A stretch of DNA of 64,000 nucleotides from Clostridiales bacterium (GCA_017561715.1 JAFZBN010000018.1:62001-126000); one strand, 5' to 3'; positions 53,579 to 63,602 are shown, numbered from the stretch's first letter. The notes: generated by a model not told the origin, from the letters alone. Translations and numbers: made by a program.

Positions 53579-54823
53579 TTAGTTGTCAAAATGTCCCGCG
53601 TACCAGATCGCGCCCATGCCGACACCCTGCTCGTACAGTTCACATACGATCGGGATCGAGCCTGCGCAGCGGATATCGATCTGGTCGTCCCATGTCTTTT
53701 CGCCACGGGAGAATACCCAGATCTCAGACGGTGATAGGTTCTCGAGAATATACGGATTGTGTGTCGTGAAGATGATCTGACAACCCGGATAACGCATCGA
53801 ATAGTTGCGCATCTCAGACGCCAGAACGTCGAGCATGTCGTGATAAAGTCCCTCGTCCGGAGACTCCATGAGGATCAGAGGCTTCGGGTCCGGATCGGAA
53901 AGCAAAAGCAGGAACAGCGCGAGCATATCCGGCTTTTGGAAATGCTTAAGTACTGCCTGTTCATCCTTGTCGCGAAGGCCCGGGATCGCTTCCATTAATT
54001 TATTTAATATCTGCTTGTATTCCCCCGGTTTTTCCTGACGTAGATAAGCAAGTACGTTCTTGGCATTCGAGCCCTGATTGTTGAGGTGCTTATGTCCGCC
54101 CGGCGTCATGTCCTCGGGGATCTGATAGGTCTGATCTTTTCTGAAACCGACGAAATACCAGCGAAGGATCTCGCGGTACGTCCGGTTCGTGAAATAAAAC
54201 TGCTTCATGGCGCCGTACGCGTGAAGCGCGGATGTCTGCGAATCGTTCATTTCGCCGTCCATCTTCTCGCCTTTAAAGAGAACGAAACCTTTTCCTTCCT
54301 TAAACGAAAGGATGTCCTTCGGCTCGTCCATTCCTTCGCGCCAGAGCGTGAGTTTTTCTTCCTCAAAATGTGGCTTTCCGTGAACGTTCGAATCGATCAC
54401 GAGACGATACTCGAGATAGGTCGTATCCTTTTCCTGCGGATCGTAAAACTTAAAGCAGAGAGTAGCGACCATGGGCTCGTCGCGGTCGCCGAGAAGGTTC
54501 GCGAAACCCGATCTTCCGGACTCCGTAGAAGCCGCGGCAGGTCCTTTTACCACGGCACCCTGAACAAAAGAAAGGAACGAGAAAAACATCGTCTTTCCCG
54601 AGTGGTTTCTGCCGATCAGGGCCTCGATGCCGTTGAGCGGATGGGCGACGGAAACGCCCGCCGATAAAGCAAGAGATGACTGCCCTTGGTCCTTCCGGAT
54701 GTCGTCCAGAAGCGCACCAATACAGTCATCTTTGAATAAACCGAAGTTTTGAATATGAATACCAAGTAACACGTTCTTCACCGCCTGTTCTTTAGAGAGG
54801 CCTCCCCGCTTCTCGAAAAGCAC
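53579..54823 (-). CDS. AAA_21 ATPase of a second ATPase/TOPRIM pair, 414 aa
   Basis: A RecF/OLD-type ATPase: IGRNHSGKTMFF (Walker A, about 69-80), PLILMESPDEGLYHD (Walker B region, about 322) and FTTHNPYILE (H-loop, about 357). The Walker B acidic pair is shifted: ESPDEGL instead of DEPExGL. The start is GTG at 54823 (GGAG, 8 nt) or GTG at 54772 (AGGCGGTG), the latter beginning VLLGIHIQNFGLF. It lies 28 nt after the coiled-coil gene. Function as a sensor in abortive infection is inferred from the partner. Confidence 0.8.
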   Translation of the reverse strand: MLFEKRGGLSKEQAVKNVLLGIHIQNFGLFKDDCIGALLDDIRKDQGQSSLALSAGVSVAHPLNGIEALIGRNHSGKTMFFSFLSFVQGAVVKGPAAASTESGRSGFANLLGDRDEPMVATLCFKFYDPQEKDTTYLEYRLVIDSNVHGKPHFEEEKLTLWREGMDEPKDILSFKEGKGFVLFKGEKMDGEMNDSQTSALHAYGAMKQFYFTNRTYREILRWYFVGFRKDQTYQIPEDMTPGGHKHLNNQGSNAKNVLAYLRQEKPGEYKQILNKLMEAIPGLRDKDEQAVLKHFQKPDMLALFLLLLSDPDPKPLILMESPDEGLYHDMLDVLASEMRNYSMRYPGCQIIFTTHNPYILENLSPSEIWVFSRGEKTWDDQIDIRCAGSIPIVCELYEQGVGMGAIWYAGHFDN

Positions 54824-54851
54824 TTTTCAAGCTCCGGGACTATGTTACTTC

Positions 54852-55319
54852 TTATTTTAACTCTTTCTTGTCCTTTTGAACACGTACGAGAATGTCGGTC
54901 AGCTCATTTTCGAGTTCCGTCAGTCTCTTTCTCGCGTAATCGATCGAACGGGAGTAGATCTCTTCGGACTGCTGGTTCGCTTCCGTTAAGATACGCTCGC
55001 TCTGCTCTTTGGCAAGGAGTGTGACCTGATGCTCGTCGACCATGATCGCCTGACGCTGCTCGGACTGACGGAGGATACTCTCCGCTTTCTGACGCGCGGA
55101 AGCGACGACCTGATGCTGATGGTCAACGATCCACTTTGCCTGCTGAACTTCCGACGGGAAGCTTGCTCTGATCTGCTTGATCCAGTAAAGAACGTCGGCA
55201 CGGTCTACGACACAGTTGTCGGAAAACGGCACGCCCTTGGCCTGTTCGATCGTTGCCTGCAGCTGATCGAGAAGTTCGTATAGATCCTTATCTGATGTTC
55301 TTACATTTCCTTCCGGCAT
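54852..55319 (-). CDS. Coiled-coil protein next to coaD, 155 aa
   Basis: Residues 40-150 are one long helix with Ala/Gln/Glu heptads (ASARQKAESILRQSEQRQAI; ILTEANQQSEEIYSRSIDYA), similar to F-type ATPase b-subunits and DivIVA-like proteins. No membrane segment. The same kind of protein follows coaD in many Clostridia. It might scaffold the cell pole or septum; this is inference from its neighbours (cell-division and coaD genes). Confidence 0.65.
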   Translation of the reverse strand: MPEGNVRTSDKDLYELLDQLQATIEQAKGVPFSDNCVVDRADVLYWIKQIRASFPSEVQQAKWIVDHQHQVVASARQKAESILRQSEQRQAIMVDEHQVTLLAKEQSERILTEANQQSEEIYSRSIDYARKRLTELENELTDILVRVQKDKKELK

Positions 55320-55351
55320 ATGAAAAACCTCCTAAACGCTTATCGCGAATA

Positions 55352-55846
55352 TTACTTTTCTGCTTTTTTCTCAAGCAGTTTTTTATGAACCATCTCTTCG
55401 ATCTCCGGCACGCACATCCGGCTGATGTCGCCGCCGTAGTAAGCAACTTCTTTGATGATAGACGAACTGGTAAATGCCAGGTCGGCACGGCACGGCAGGA
55501 AGATGACCTGATAGTCCGGGAACATCAGGGTATTCGCCGCGTTCATCTCCGCCTCGTAGCGGAAATCCGACTCGCTTCGAAGGCCTCTTACGACCGCGGA
55601 AGCGCCGAGTTCACGGTATACGTCAACGAGAAGGGATTCTCTGGAGATGACTTCGATATTCGGAACGTCCTTAAGGCAGATCTTTGCCATCTCGACACGT
55701 TCTTCAACGGTAAACATGGATGTTTTCGCGCGGTTGATCATGACAGCGACGACGAGCTTGTCGCAAAGGCGCGCTGCTCTTTTTGCGATGTCGATGTGAC
55801 CCAGTGAAAACGGGTCGAAACTACCGGGAAAAATAAACGTCTTCAA
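55352..55846 (-). CDS. coaD: Phosphopantetheine adenylyltransferase
   Basis: It catalyses the penultimate step of CoA synthesis. GSFDPFSLGHIDIAKRA carries the SxGH nucleotidyltransferase motif; VVRGLRSESDFRYEAEMNAA and FTSSSIIKEVAYYGGDIS are family signatures. At 164 aa it is standard. It follows rsmD by 31 nt, the usual pairing. Confidence 0.95.
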   Translation of the reverse strand: MKTFIFPGSFDPFSLGHIDIAKRAARLCDKLVVAVMINRAKTSMFTVEERVEMAKICLKDVPNIEVISRESLLVDVYRELGASAVVRGLRSESDFRYEAEMNAANTLMFPDYQVIFLPCRADLAFTSSSIIKEVAYYGGDISRMCVPEIEEMVHKKLLEKKAEK

Positions 55847-55877
55847 ATCGGTTTCTCCTTACTTACGCATACCTTTC

Positions 55878-56435
55878 TTATTCTACAAAGAATGTTACCA
55901 AAGTTGACCCGTACTTACAACTCTTAATACATGTCATATTAGTTACAATTGTTGAAATATCAGTGTCTGCGTCGGATTCGACGATGAAGATCCCGTCCTC
56001 GTTTAAAAGAGAATACTCCTTGATGAGTTCCGATGCCGTTTTGGCAAAAGCACCGGCCATGGCATACGGCGGATCCATGAAAATGATGTCGAAGGACTCA
56101 CCCTTTTTTCCGAGAAGTTTCAGCGCTTCGGCAAACGCCATCTTCATGGGTCTGGCCTGTTCCTTCAGGTGCGTTTTTTCCAGGTTCTTGCTGATGATCT
56201 GCTGGGCTTTTCCCGCCTGATCGATGAGGACTGCAGACTCCGCGCCGCGAGAAAGAGCTTCGATCGCCATTTGTCCGGTCCCCGAAAAAACGTCGAGGAA
56301 TTTACTTCCCGGCACTCTCATCTGAATGCTCGAAAAGATCGCCTCCTTGACCTTATCGGTCGTCGGACGCGTCGCGTCTCCTTTCGGCGCTTCAAGCACC
56401 GTTCCTCTGCATTTTCCGGATACCACTCTCGGCAT
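55878..56435 (-). CDS. rsmD: 16S rRNA (guanine966-N2)-methyltransferase
   Basis: RVVSGKCRGTVLEAPKGDAT and RPTTDKVKEAIF are the RsmD N-terminus; FLDVFSGTGQMAIEALSRGA binds SAM; FMDPPYAMA is the NPPY-type catalytic motif. It methylates 16S rRNA during small-subunit assembly. It precedes coaD. Confidence 0.94.
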   Translation of the reverse strand: MPRVVSGKCRGTVLEAPKGDATRPTTDKVKEAIFSSIQMRVPGSKFLDVFSGTGQMAIEALSRGAESAVLIDQAGKAQQIISKNLEKTHLKEQARPMKMAFAEALKLLGKKGESFDIIFMDPPYAMAGAFAKTASELIKEYSLLNEDGIFIVESDADTDISTIVTNMTCIKSCKYGSTLVTFFVE

Positions 56436-56541
56436 TACTTCGGATTCTCCTTACATATCGCGGGTTTGTTTTCCTACTATACCACTACTTCGCCGTTTGG
56501 GAAAAGATTTCTATACTTTCAGGCGAAGCCGCGCACCAACA

Positions 56542-58665
56542 TCAGAGACTCGGCTTCTGCCAGGCGTCGCCGAAATGACTGTGGAACGCTTCGAGCATGA
56601 TCTTCGCCTCGGGCTTTTCCAGTTTCGGATCGTCGCTGATCATCTTCTCGATCGCCTTTTCGATCGGATCGAGACAGGAAGCGTCACGGTAAAGGTTCGC
56701 CATCTTCAGCTGCGGGATACCGTGCTGCTTCGTACCGAAGAAATCACCGGTACCGCGAAGGAGCATATCCTTTTCGGCAAGCTGGAAACCATCTGTCGTT
56801 TTACACATCATGTCGATCCTCTCCTGGGAAACACCTTCATACTTATCGGTCTGAAGGATGCATAGCGACGGCAGGCTTCCGCGGCCGATACGACCTCGAA
56901 GCTGATGCAGTGTCGAAAGACCGAATCGCTCGGCATTTCGGACGACCATAAGTGTCGCGTTCGGATTATCTACGCCGACTTCGATAACGGTAGTCGAAAC
57001 AAGAACGTCGATCCTGCCTTCACCGAATTCTTTCATGACCTTTTCTTTTTCTGCGGCCTTCATGCGGCCGTGAAGTAGTCCGACATGCATATCGGAAAGG
57101 TCACCTGAACGTAATTTCTCATAGTACTGCACCGCGGACTCGAGGTCGGACTTCATCCTCTCTGCGAGCGTGCCCTCCTCGTCCTCGTAGGCGTCTTCCT
57201 GAAGCTCCTCGATCATCGGACATACGACGTATACCTGATGGCCTTTCTGGACCTCCTGACGGATCGTGGCGATGACTCTTCCTTCTTCGTCAAACGAAGC
57301 GCGGATGGTCTTGATGGGCTGTCGTCCCTTCGGCATGCTCTTGATGACCGATACGTCCATATCTCCGAAAAGCACAAGTCCCAGTGTTCTCGGGATCGGT
57401 GTCGCGGACATGACGAGCGTATGGATGCCGTGGTCGGCGCGTTCTTCCGTGGAAGATCTTTGCTTAACACCGAAACGGTGCTGCTCGTCCGTGACCATCA
57501 ACGCCAGATTCGGGAAGATATTCTTTTCCGAAAGCACCGCGTGGGTACCCACTAAGATCCGAACTTTTCCGGACTGAAGTCCTTCTCTGATCTCCGCTTT
57601 TTTCTTTGCGGTGGTGCTGCCGAGCATGAGCTCACACCCGATGTCCGTGCCGTTTAAAAACTTCTTAAATGTCTCATAGTGCTGTGACGCGAGGACCGCA
57701 GTCGGCGCCATGAATACCGCCTGATATCCCGCGATCGCGCATGCCGTCATACTGAGGAAAGCAACGACCGTTTTACCGGAACCTACATCGCCCTGCACGA
57801 GGCGGTTCATGGGGCGTTCGGAAGAGATATCCGAAAGGATATCGTGTGTGACCTTCGACTGGTCTTCGGTCAGCGTAAACGGCAGTCCCTTAATGATGCT
57901 CTGGAACTTTTCCATATCCTCTTTCTTGCCTCGGATCGGGCAGGACGCGCGCATGTCCTTCTGCTCGAGTTTATACACAGAAAGCGCGCCACGAAGGAGG
58001 AACAGCTCCTCGAATACGAGGTACTTTCGCGAGATATCGACTTCTTCCATCGTATCGGGGCGATGGATCTTTTCGTAGGCATACCGGATCGCGCAGAGCT
58101 TCTGCTCTTTTCTGAAAAACAAAGGCAATACTTCCGAAAGAAGCGGCAGCGCGCGATCCAGTGCGACATTCACGATCGCTCTTATATGACCTTGCTTGAG
58201 CCCCGCAGTCAGCGGATAGATCGGCTGGATCAGGGAATGCTTTTCTTCGTCTTTTTGTCTTTGGTCAAATACGGGATTTACGACCTGAAAAGTAAATCCG
58301 TCACGCGTAATTTTTCCGTGGAAAAAGTATTCTTCGCCGGCGACCATCTTCTCCGCCAGATACGGCTGGTTGAACCACACCGCGCGGATGCTGCAGGTGC
58401 CGTCGGAAAGGGTCGCGAAGATCGTGGTCTTTCCTCTGTTTCGGGATACCTTCGGGGTCGCGACGATCGTTGCGATAAAGGACTGTTCCTTATCGTGCTC
58501 GAGCTGAAAAAGCGGGACGCATTCGGACCAGTCTTCGTATCTTCGAGGAAAAAAAGTAAGAAGATCGTACACGCAGTAAACGCCGAGTTTTTCGAGCTGC
58601 TTGGCGCGTCTTTCTCCGACCTTCGGAAGAAACTGTACGGGGGTGTCGAGCCTGATCTCAGCCAT
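56542..58665 (-). CDS. recG: ATP-dependent DNA helicase RecG
   Basis: A wedge (OB) domain at residues 55-150 binds branched DNA; the SF2 helicase core has GDVGSGKTVVA (about 293), DEQHRFGVKQR (about 392) and VIEVGVDNPNATLMVV, with QLRGRIGRG. At 707 aa it is standard. It restores stalled replication forks and branched intermediates. The start overlaps nth by 8 nt. Confidence 0.96.
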   Translation of the reverse strand: MAEIRLDTPVQFLPKVGERRAKQLEKLGVYCVYDLLTFFPRRYEDWSECVPLFQLEHDKEQSFIATIVATPKVSRNRGKTTIFATLSDGTCSIRAVWFNQPYLAEKMVAGEEYFFHGKITRDGFTFQVVNPVFDQRQKDEEKHSLIQPIYPLTAGLKQGHIRAIVNVALDRALPLLSEVLPLFFRKEQKLCAIRYAYEKIHRPDTMEEVDISRKYLVFEELFLLRGALSVYKLEQKDMRASCPIRGKKEDMEKFQSIIKGLPFTLTEDQSKVTHDILSDISSERPMNRLVQGDVGSGKTVVAFLSMTACAIAGYQAVFMAPTAVLASQHYETFKKFLNGTDIGCELMLGSTTAKKKAEIREGLQSGKVRILVGTHAVLSEKNIFPNLALMVTDEQHRFGVKQRSSTEERADHGIHTLVMSATPIPRTLGLVLFGDMDVSVIKSMPKGRQPIKTIRASFDEEGRVIATIRQEVQKGHQVYVVCPMIEELQEDAYEDEEGTLAERMKSDLESAVQYYEKLRSGDLSDMHVGLLHGRMKAAEKEKVMKEFGEGRIDVLVSTTVIEVGVDNPNATLMVVRNAERFGLSTLHQLRGRIGRGSLPSLCILQTDKYEGVSQERIDMMCKTTDGFQLAEKDMLLRGTGDFFGTKQHGIPQLKMANLYRDASCLDPIEKAIEKMISDDPKLEKPEAKIMLEAFHSHFGDAWQKPSL

Positions 58666-59302
58666 GCTTCACCTTCTTCTTTCCGGTCGGGCAAAGGTCC
58701 AGAAGTCCGCACTCCTCGCACTTTGGCGATCTCGCGTTACAGACGGTTCTTCCGTGATCGACCATGCGGTGGCCAAAAGGCGCCCACTCCTCTTTCGGAA
58801 GGATCTTCATGAGTTCTTTTTCAATAGTCAGCGGGTCTTTTCCGGAGCTTAATCCCAGGCGTCCCGAGACACGCATGCAGTGCGTATCGACCACAACAGC
58901 GGGAGTTCCGAACATCTCGGAGACGATGAGGTTGGCGACCTTTCTTCCGACGCCCGGAAAACGCATGAGTTCTTCCTGCGTGGTCGGAACTTTTCCGTCG
59001 AAATCATCGCGCATCATGCGAGCAATCTCGTATAAGTAATGGGACTTGGCTTTCCAGAATCCGCAGGGCTTGATGATTCTTCCGATCTTCTCTTCGCCCG
59101 CTTCCAGAAAATCCATATAATCCGGGTGCTTTTCGAAAAGCACCTTCGTCACTTCATTGACGCGCACATCGGTGCACTGGGCAGATAAAACGGCTCTAAC
59201 TACCAGGTGGAAAACGTTATCGTCGATGTCGAGGGTACACTCGGTCTGCGGGTAAAGCTCGTGCAGACGAAGAAGTATCGCCTCCGCGTTCTTTTTACTC
59301 AT
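58658..59302 (-). CDS. nth: Endonuclease III
   Basis: A base-excision repair glycosylase/lyase. The helix-hairpin-helix FPGVGRKVANLIV carries the catalytic Lys; VDTHCMRVSGRLGL carries the catalytic Asp; the C-terminal C-x6-C-x2-C-x5-C cluster (CNARSPKCEECGLLDLC) binds a 4Fe-4S centre. It lies between the sensor kinase (4-nt overlap) and recG (8-nt overlap). Confidence 0.95.
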   Translation of the reverse strand: MSKKNAEAILLRLHELYPQTECTLDIDDNVFHLVVRAVLSAQCTDVRVNEVTKVLFEKHPDYMDFLEAGEEKIGRIIKPCGFWKAKSHYLYEIARMMRDDFDGKVPTTQEELMRFPGVGRKVANLIVSEMFGTPAVVVDTHCMRVSGRLGLSSGKDPLTIEKELMKILPKEEWAPFGHRMVDHGRTVCNARSPKCEECGLLDLCPTGKKKVKHG

Positions 59303-60819
59303 TTTTTCTCCTCGGGTCTTTGGGGCTTGGTCTTAACGGTGTAGATGAACTTCGCGCCGCCTAATTCTTCGCCCTTTTCCGCCCAGATCTTTTCGCCGTG
59401 CGCGGTGATGATCTCGCGGCAGATATAAAGGCCGAGGCCGAATCCGCTCTCTGTTCTTGAAGGATCGACTTTATAGAAGCTCTCGAAGACACGGTCGAGC
59501 TTGTCCTCGGGGATACCGCAGCCGGAATCCTCGATCGTGACATAGACCTTCTCTTCGTCTTCGTTATAGCTTGTGGAAATGCCGATGATACCGTCCTGCG
59601 GCGTGAACTTGATCGCGTTCGTCAGGAGGTTATAGAATACACGGTACTGCAGCTGAGATTCGCCGAATACCATCATCTGCTTGTCGTGATTGGATCCGAG
59701 ATCGACATTGACGCTGATCGTCTTATCGGAAATGAGATTCTCGACATCCTGTACGGCGTCATGGATCATCTCGTTGATATCGAATTCTTCCATCTTCGAT
59801 TCATCGACCTGGCTCAGAGACGATGCCTCGGTCATGGAGTTGATGAGTTTCTGGATCCTCTCGACCTGCGTCTGGATGATATCCATGTACTTCGGATAGT
59901 TTTCCGGCGGGATCGTACCGTCGGAGATCGCGCTAAGGAAGCCCTTGATGGATGTTAGCGGTGTTCGAAGATCATGCGCGATACTCGAGATGAAGACCTT
60001 TCTGTCGGCCTCCTGGTGCTCGAGTCGGTCGATCATGCTGTTTACGGTAGAAACCATGTTCGTGATCTCGTCCGTGAGCATGTATTTCAGTGTGGATTCT
60101 TTTCGAAGTTCCGGAACGTCGATACGGACCGAAAGGTCACCCTGCGTTACGGATGTCGCCGCGTCGGAAAGCGCACGCAGCGGGCGGATCAGAGATCTTG
60201 CCATCAGCGAGAAGAACAGAAGCGCCATGGAAAACGAGATCAGGATCGGAAGCAGCAGCGCGTTCGAAAGACGCCAGAATACTTCACTTTCCACGTTCAG
60301 CGTATTGAAAAGCACTATGTTGAGGTCGTTCTGCGCCGTGGGAACCGCGACGGAAACGGCGACGCTTCGGGAGTTCGCGAAGATGCCGTTCGTAACGTCC
60401 GAGGTCTGCGCCTCACCTTTATGCAGGAAAAGATCCAGTACCCGTTCGTTGGGTAAGAATACATAGTTATCCGCCTTTAGGATATCGCCTCTCATGAAGT
60501 CCGGAACGGAGGTCGAATACTCGATCCTTCCGTCGGATCTTACGAACCATACGGATACCTGCTCGGTCCTTGCAAAGGAATTAACGAATGCCTGTACCGC
60601 CGATTCGGAAACGGAAGCGTCCGCCATCAGGGAATCGTAGGCAAGCGCCAGTGAGTTTGCCTGACTTTCGATCTTTCTTTCGTTTTCGGAAATAAGGGAT
60701 ACGGTGGTCTGACGGTAAAAGACTAAGATCAGCACCAAAAACACAAGTATCGTACCGACCGCAAGCGACAGGGTCGTTCGGAACAGTACGGATTGTGGCT
60801 TTTTCGTGCTATTACTCAT
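59299..60819 (-). CDS. Sensor histidine kinase with HAMP domain, 506 aa
   Basis: Membrane segments at about 13-33 and 178-202 flank an extracellular sensor domain. HAMP lies at about 203-262. HisKA has FISSIAHDLRTPLTSIKGFL with the phosphorylated His at about 283; the ATPase domain has NLLTNAIKF, DSGCGIPEDK and GFGLGLYI. It would phosphorylate the response regulator just upstream. The layout resembles WalK/ResE-type kinases but there is no PAS domain. The signal is unknown. Confidence 0.9.
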   Translation of the reverse strand: MSNSTKKPQSVLFRTTLSLAVGTILVFLVLILVFYRQTTVSLISENERKIESQANSLALAYDSLMADASVSESAVQAFVNSFARTEQVSVWFVRSDGRIEYSTSVPDFMRGDILKADNYVFLPNERVLDLFLHKGEAQTSDVTNGIFANSRSVAVSVAVPTAQNDLNIVLFNTLNVESEVFWRLSNALLLPILISFSMALLFFSLMARSLIRPLRALSDAATSVTQGDLSVRIDVPELRKESTLKYMLTDEITNMVSTVNSMIDRLEHQEADRKVFISSIAHDLRTPLTSIKGFLSAISDGTIPPENYPKYMDIIQTQVERIQKLINSMTEASSLSQVDESKMEEFDINEMIHDAVQDVENLISDKTISVNVDLGSNHDKQMMVFGESQLQYRVFYNLLTNAIKFTPQDGIIGISTSYNEDEEKVYVTIEDSGCGIPEDKLDRVFESFYKVDPSRTESGFGLGLYICREIITAHGEKIWAEKGEELGGAKFIYTVKTKPQRPEEKK

Positions 60820-60845
60820 GTCTTTCCCCTAAGAAACGGAAAATC

Positions 60846-61571
60846 TTATTTTTCAGTCGTCTCGAATTTATAACCGACGCCCCAGACCGTCTTGATCTGC
60901 CAGTTCGTAGACACTTCCGGTCTTTCGAGCTTTTCACGGATACGCTTTACGTGTACGTCAACGGTACGGGACTCTCCGTAAAAATCGTAGCCCCAGACAT
61001 TTTCGAGAAGCTGTTCTCTTGTGAATACACGGTTCGGATGCGATGCCAGGAAGAACAGGAGCTCCAGTTCCTTCGGCGGGATATCGATCTCCTTGCCGTC
61101 TACCGTTACAACATAACGGGCCATATCTACGGTGAATCCCTCGTAGGAGATCACTTCGGTATTCTCTTTGGAATCAGAGGATTCAGCAGGCGCGGCATCG
61201 CGCTTTTCGGTACGGCGTAAGATCGCTTTCACTCTCGCGAGAAGCTCCTTCGGCTCGAAAGGCTTCTGTACGTAGTCATCTGCGCCGAGCTCGAGACCTA
61301 CGACCTTATCCAGGGTATCGGATCTTGCCGTCAGCATGATGATCGGAACATCCGATGTCTTTCTGATCTCACGGCAGATGTCATATCCGTCTTTTCCCGG
61401 GAGCATGAGGTCAAGAACGACCATGTCCGGCTGAGATGTCTGGAAAGCTTCCAGCGCGCGGTCTCCGGAAAGACAACTGGTTACGGCAAAACCGTCTTTA
61501 TCGAAGTAGAGTCTTAACACTTCTACGATATTCGGATCGTCGTCAACAACTAATACCTTCTTCATACTCAA
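60846..61571 (-). CDS. OmpR-family response regulator, 241 aa
   Basis: The receiver domain has the acidic pair DDD (10-12), phospho-acceptor Asp54 (VVLDLMLPGKDG) and Lys103 (QKPFEPKELLAR). The C-terminal winged helix (ELLFFLASHPNRVFTREQLL; DFYGESRTVDVHVKRIREKL) binds DNA. It lies 26 nt before the kinase gene and 12 nt after nrdR, so the pair is expressed with the cell-division and repair genes. Confidence 0.93.
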   Translation of the reverse strand: MSMKKVLVVDDDPNIVEVLRLYFDKDGFAVTSCLSGDRALEAFQTSQPDMVVLDLMLPGKDGYDICREIRKTSDVPIIMLTARSDTLDKVVGLELGADDYVQKPFEPKELLARVKAILRRTEKRDAAPAESSDSKENTEVISYEGFTVDMARYVVTVDGKEIDIPPKELELLFFLASHPNRVFTREQLLENVWGYDFYGESRTVDVHVKRIREKLERPEVSTNWQIKTVWGVGYKFETTEK

Positions 61572-61583
61572 CCCTCACTCCCT

Positions 61584-62036
61584 TTATTTTTTCAGCATAT
61601 CCTGCAGTTCTTCCATGAACGAGTTGACGTCCTTGAACTGACGATATACCGAGGCGAAACGAACATAGGCGACCTCATCGATCTCTTTTAACTGCAGCAT
61701 GACCATCTCGCCGATATCGTTTGTGGAGATCTCACGTTTTGCCGTGTTCTGGATCTGATTCTCCACATAAGAAACGATCTGCTCGAGCTGTTCGCTACTG
61801 ACCGGTCTTTTCTCGCAGGCCTTCATCAAGCCTCCGAGAAGCTTTTCCTGGCTATAGACCTCACGTGTACCATCCTTTTTAATGACGAGAAGCGGAAGGA
61901 GTTCGACTTTCTCATAGGTGGTAAAACGCGAGGAGCAGGATAAACATTCACGCCTGCGGCGGATGGCAGAACCATCCTCCGCAGGCCGCGAATCAATTAC
62001 TTTATCTTCAAGATGTCCACAAAAAGGGCACTTCAT
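61584..62036 (-). CDS. nrdR: Transcriptional repressor NrdR
   Basis: The zinc ribbon uses C3, C6, C31 and C34 (MKCPFCGH ... [17 protein letters not shown]). The rest is an ATP-cone that binds ATP/dATP. It represses ribonucleotide reductase genes when dATP is high. The 150-aa length is standard. It follows ftsZ by 6 nt, an order seen in many Clostridia. Confidence 0.95.
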   Translation of the reverse strand: MKCPFCGHLEDKVIDSRPAEDGSAIRRRRECLSCSSRFTTYEKVELLPLLVIKKDGTREVYSQEKLLGGLMKACEKRPVSSEQLEQIVSYVENQIQNTAKREISTNDIGEMVMLQLKEIDEVAYVRFASVYRQFKDVNSFMEELQDMLKK

Positions 62037-62042
62037 AAGTTA

Positions 62043-63533
62043 TCACTCATCCAGATTATCGTTATCACTCATAAACCAAGGAAGAAGTCTCTTCTTATCC
62101 TTAGACGGAGCCGGAGCTTCGACTGTTCTCGGCATGGAGACCGGAGCCTGCTCTCTCGGAGCCGGTGTCGGAACTACGTTCGGTGTCGGTCTTCCACCCT
62201 GCTGCATCGGACGGGATACCGGAGCCGAAGGAGCGGCGGAAGGAGCACTCGGTGCGGAATAAGAAGTTGTCGGACGAGCGACCGGCGGCATCGGAGCTAC
62301 AGGAGCCTGCGGTGCGGACGGCTTGGACGGAGAATAGATCTTCGCGTCATCCTTTACTTCCGGTTCCGGATCGCCAAAGAGGAATTCCGGAACTTCCGGC
62401 TTTGCAGCAGGCTTTACTGCCGGTGCCGGAGCTGCGGGCTTCTCGTAAGAAGATACCGGAGAGATCGGACGGCTTGCGGAAGCACTTGCTGTTCCCTGGC
62501 CGATGATCGTCGGATTCTGCTTGGAGATGATAGATGTTGCCGGGCGGAAAGCCGCGGAAGCGTTTTCTGTATTATCGAAGCCGGATGCGATAACGGTGAT
62601 CATGATCTCGTCTTCGAGTGTCGGGTCTGTAACCGCACCGACGATGATGTCCGCGTCACCTGCTACTGCGTCACGTACAACGGATGCAGCAACATCGATC
62701 TCGTGGAGCTTCATGTTGCGGGAACCTGTGAAGTTGATGATTACGCCGCGGGCGCCCTCGATCGTTGTGTCGAGGAGCGGGCTGTTGATGGCCTGCTTAA
62801 CAGCGGCTGCCGCTCTGCCCTCACCGGAAGCACGGCCGATACCCATGTGGCAGATACCTGCGTTTGTCATGATACGGCGAACGTCTGCAAGGTCGAGGTT
62901 GATGAGACCCGGGATAGCAACGAGATCGGAGATACCGGCAACACCGAACTTGAGGACCTGGTCGGCCATGTTGAATGCGTCGTCAATGGATGTATCTTCG
63001 TCTGTGATATCGAGGAGCTTATCGTTAGCAACTACGATCAGGGAGTCAACGTACTTTTCGATCTCGCGGATACCGCGTTCAGCGTTCATCGCACGTCTCG
63101 GACCTTCGAAACGGAACGGGCGTGTAACGACTGCTACTGTCAGGATACCGAGTTCACGAGCGATCTGAGCAACTACCGGAGCAGCACCTGTACCTGTACC
63201 ACCGCCCATACCGGCTGTGATGAACAGCATGTCCGTGCCGCGGATCGCCTGCGCGATCTCATCCTTACTTTCTTCGGCTGCCTTTTCGCCAACCGTCGGA
63301 TCAGCGCCGCAACCCAGACCTCTGGTGATCTTCTCACCGATCTGGATCGTAAGCTGTGCCTTGGAACGGGCCAGCGCCTGATGGTCTGTATTAACGGAAA
63401 TAAAATCAATGCCCTGGACGGAACTTTCGATCATACGATCGACAGCGTTACATCCGCCACCTCCGACACCGATTACTTTTATTGCTGCAAATGGTTCGTC
63501 ATCCATGGAATATCCGAGCTTAAAATCTGACAT
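62043..63533 (-). CDS. ftsZ: Cell division protein FtsZ
   Basis: A tubulin-like GTPase that forms the division ring. [13 protein letters not shown] (22-34) and [13 protein letters not shown] (about 110-122, tubulin signature) bind GTP. Residues about 320-480 are a Pro/Ala/Ser-rich linker, which makes the protein long (496 aa). The C-terminal peptide ends [14 protein letters not shown]; it is more acidic than the usual LDIPxFLR-type tail that binds FtsA/SepF/ZapA, so partner binding may differ. The start has GGAGGA. Confidence 0.96.
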   Translation of the reverse strand: MSDFKLGYSMDDEPFAAIKVIGVGGGGCNAVDRMIESSVQGIDFISVNTDHQALARSKAQLTIQIGEKITRGLGCGADPTVGEKAAEESKDEIAQAIRGTDMLFITAGMGGGTGTGAAPVVAQIARELGILTVAVVTRPFRFEGPRRAMNAERGIREIEKYVDSLIVVANDKLLDITDEDTSIDDAFNMADQVLKFGVAGISDLVAIPGLINLDLADVRRIMTNAGICHMGIGRASGEGRAAAAVKQAINSPLLDTTIEGARGVIINFTGSRNMKLHEIDVAASVVRDAVAGDADIIVGAVTDPTLEDEIMITVIASGFDNTENASAAFRPATSIISKQNPTIIGQGTASASASRPISPVSSYEKPAAPAPAVKPAAKPEVPEFLFGDPEPEVKDDAKIYSPSKPSAPQAPVAPMPPVARPTTSYSAPSAPSAAPSAPVSRPMQQGGRPTPNVVPTPAPREQAPVSMPRTVEAPAPSKDKKRLLPWFMSDNDNLDE

Positions 63534-63602
63534 AGCCTTCTATCCTCCGTCTCGTGCTTATATATACTAATTCATTATGAGCCTTCTAAGCTATCTTTTA
63601 CA

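Noticed and set aside
53994..54015. Another palindromic repeat copy (ATTAATTTATTTAATATC)
   Set aside because: It lies in conserved coding sequence of the ATPase (ILNKLMEAI), has no GTTCG end at the right distance, and can arise by chance from AT-rich codons.
59128..59145. 18-bp palindrome GTGCTTTTCGAAAAGCAC inside nth
   Set aside because: It encodes conserved residues (VLFEKHP) of endonuclease III, so coding constraint explains it.
62013..63530. Long plus-strand frame of 505 codons opposite ftsZ
   Set aside because: Product is Arg/Ser/Cys-rich and low-complexity, has no ribosome-binding site, and mirrors the codon bias of ftsZ; it is a shadow frame.
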